In this document: in pieces, positions 6,098 to 7,528 of the stretch
How the letters are laid out: each line of letters begins with the position of its first letter
How positions within the stretch are numbered: position 1 is the first letter of the stretch
Assembly (NCBI GenBank): GCA_028688235.1
Contig: JAQTYP010000157.1
Coordinates: 1 to 7,528 of the forward strand
DNA from: Methylomonas sp.
GTDB lineage: Bacteria; Pseudomonadota; Gammaproteobacteria; Methylococcales; Methylomonadaceae
DNA length: 7,528 nucleotides
Direction: 5' to 3'
Notes under the pieces: generated by a model
Database searches by the model: none
What the model saw: only the letters and a program-made list of their open reading frames with translations
What the model was told of the DNA's origin: nothing
Translations under genes and position numbers: made by a program

Positions 6098-6112
6098 AAA
6101 TTAAATTAAATT
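6098..6112 (+). repeat. Three tandem AAATT units abutting the start codon
   Basis: AAATT occurs three times in direct succession and ends exactly at the base before the ATG of the fusion gene. A fourth unit lies two bases further upstream (6091-6095). The array fills the place where a ribosome binding site would be, and no purine-rich site is present. Translation may depend on the unstructured AT-rich leader (ribosomal protein S1 type) or on reinitiation. Confidence 0.5.
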
Positions 6113-7528
6113 ATGAATGCCAAAGTTTCAAAAGCGGTTATTTTAAATAAAGGTACTGTCTCTTGGTTTTCTAAAGGGTCATTACATACCCATGAACTTC
6201 CGAGTTTGTTGAATCGTGGCTTCTTGGAATTCCAGATAGATGCGTTACGCAGCAATGATATTAATGAAATTCACTTGGTAATGGTGGAGTCCGACAATGG
6301 GCATGAATACGACAATACAGGCCTCGGCCTGATTGTCCACCGTCAGAATGAGTTTAAAGGCACTGCTGGCGCCATTTTGCCCTTGAAAGAGGCGCTAAGT
6401 AATGAGCCTTTTATTATCTTGAATGCTTCAACATTTGTCAGTGAATACAAACTCAATTTGATTCTCAATGAGTTTGAAGCCTGTGGCGCTGATTGGGGAG
6501 GGACATTTGCTGTTTTTGAGAGTCCCTGCGAATTGCAGTATTCCGAAACGATTAAAGTTTCTAAAGACAGCACCATTGAAGGTATTTATCGTTCGCACCG
6601 CTCTCAGAACCGGCGCAGTAATACGGGTTTGGCCGGCTTGTATTTGCTATCACCTCGTTGTTTTGAATTTATTCCCGAAAATACCTTTTTTGATTTGAAA
6701 GAACAGTTATTGCCCTTGTTAATCAATCAAGGGCTGCACATCAGAGCACATTATCTGGATGATGGGTGTTCTGTGCTGACTACTGGCGCTTATTTGCGAA
6801 TGCAGTTTCGTTTGTTGCGCGAGTCACTTGAAGTGAATAACAGTCAGATTGACTGGATTCAATCGGCAACGCCTGAGTTGAATGGTGAACCCAAAATTGT
6901 TGGTAATGTGGTGTTTGGTAATCATTGCACAGTTGCCAAAGGCGTGACGATTATTGGTCCTGTGTTATTTGGTAATCATTGCTCCATTGCAGAAAATGCC
7001 ACTATTGTGGGGCCGACCGTGATTGGTAACGATTGTGTATTTGCTGCAAATTCCTGGGTACAGGCCAGTGTGCTCCACGATGCTGTTCATGTAGGTGAGC
7101 ACGCACAAGTTCGACATTGTTTATTAGGCGTTGGTCATCAGGTTGCTGCTGCTGATACCCGCAATTGCTTGGATGCGTTGATTGATACTTCGCCTGAGCC
7201 TCAGGATCAAACGATGGTGAATCATGAAATGCCCCAAACGTTTCATCATTACGATATGTTGGCCAATGCCTATTCGATTGCCAAGTATCAGATGAAGAAA
7301 CGTATTTTTGACATACTGCTTGCCAGCACTTTATTGGCACTGAGTTTCCCTGCTTGGCTGTTAATTGCGATTGCTATTCGGCTGGATTCAAAAGGCAGCA
7401 TTTTTTACGCGCAAAAACGCTGCGGTATTCACGGTAAAGAGTTTCCTATGTTGAAGTTCCGTACCATGCAGCAAAACGCTCATCAAATGCAGGATGCCTT
7501 GCGGGATAAACTCAACGAAGTGGATAGC
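6113..7528 (+). CDS. Fusion: degenerate nucleotidyltransferase + left-handed beta-helix + phosphoglycosyl transferase (3' truncated)
   Basis: The window shows 472 codons and no stop. An in-frame TAA at 6107-6109 makes the ATG at 6113 the first possible start. Residues about 7-240 have the order of a sugar-1-phosphate nucleotidyltransferase, with AVIL at 8-11, FLEFQIDAL at 37-45 and GTAGAILP at 83-90. The GGxGTR loop is replaced by NKGTVSW, the PKP lysine region by ELP, and the metal-binding NGD by NAS (104-106), so it is probably inactive. Residues about 260-347 are hexapeptide repeats (IVGNVVFGNHCTVAKGV) forming a left-handed beta-helix. From about 394 a bacterial sugar transferase begins: MKKRIFDILLAS, a hydrophobic re-entrant helix with P413, then YAQKRCGIHGKEF and KFRTM (448-452). 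This domain starts polysaccharide synthesis by moving a sugar phosphate to undecaprenyl phosphate. Its catalytic Asp-Glu pair lies beyond the window. Confidence 0.88.
   Translation, partial: MNAKVSKAVILNKGTVSWFSKGSLHTHELPSLLNRGFLEFQIDALRSNDINEIHLVMVESDNGHEYDNTGLGLIVHRQNEFKGTAGAILPLKEALSNEPFIILNASTFVSEYKLNLILNEFEACGADWGGTFAVFESPCELQYSETIKVSKDSTIEGIYRSHRSQNRRSNTGLAGLYLLSPRCFEFIPENTFFDLKEQLLPLLINQGLHIRAHYLDDGCSVLTTGAYLRMQFRLLRESLEVNNSQIDWIQSATPELNGEPKIVGNVVFGNHCTVAKGVTIIGPVLFGNHCSIAENATIVGPTVIGNDCVFAANSWVQASVLHDAVHVGEHAQVRHCLLGVGHQVAAADTRNCLDALIDTSPEPQDQTMVNHEMPQTFHHYDMLANAYSIAKYQMKKRIFDILLASTLLALSFPAWLLIAIAIRLDSKGSIFYAQKRCGIHGKEFPMLKFRTMQQNAHQMQDALRDKLNEVDS

Noticed and set aside
7002..7340. 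Leftward 112-codon frame in the fusion gene
   Set aside because: It is antisense to the clear beta-helix and sugar-transferase coding frame, with low-complexity Gln/His/Arg content. It is a shadow.

Overview
The window looks like the end of a draft contig from a gammaproteobacterium. A methanotroph of the Methylococcales type would fit the gene families and base composition, but this is inference and no taxonomic marker is present. The first 15 bases match the 3' end of an Illumina adapter, so position 1 is a library or contig end and not natural sequence. GC content steps down from left to right: nearly 60 % in the first 440 bases, low to middle fifties in the proteasome-like gene, mid forties in the SDR gene, and about 40 % in the polysaccharide genes.

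Left part (1-1668). A truncated membrane-sensor gene reads leftward off the edge. A short stretch follows that holds the in-frame C-terminal remnant of an IS5-type transposase. Next comes a complete leftward gene for Anbu, the bacterial proteasome-type (Ntn-hydrolase) protein, without the ligase and transglutaminase-type genes that usually accompany it.

Middle part (1669-4029). A complete leftward gene for UDP-glucuronate decarboxylase (UDP-xylose synthase) sits between two gene-poor spacers of about 450 and 950 bases. The spacers carry three copies of a short dispersed motif with core CGCGAAATACGGAAGAG, a MITE-like element of about 100 bp with 18-bp ends, and several small stem-loops. The 950-base spacer separates the decarboxylase gene from a divergent rightward operon.

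Right part (4030-7528). This is a rightward exopolysaccharide cluster. It holds a Wzz/GNVR polysaccharide co-polymerase without a kinase domain, two small single-pass membrane proteins of unknown family, and a three-part gene that runs off the window. That last gene joins a nucleotidyltransferase-fold domain with degraded catalytic motifs, a left-handed beta-helix, and a phosphoglycosyl transferase of the WcaJ/PglC type.

Together the right half supplies a nucleotide-sugar enzyme (UDP-xylose), the initiating lipid-linked sugar transferase and a chain-length regulator. The two small membrane proteins and the pseudo-nucleotidyltransferase domain are the least explained parts and the best candidates for something new.
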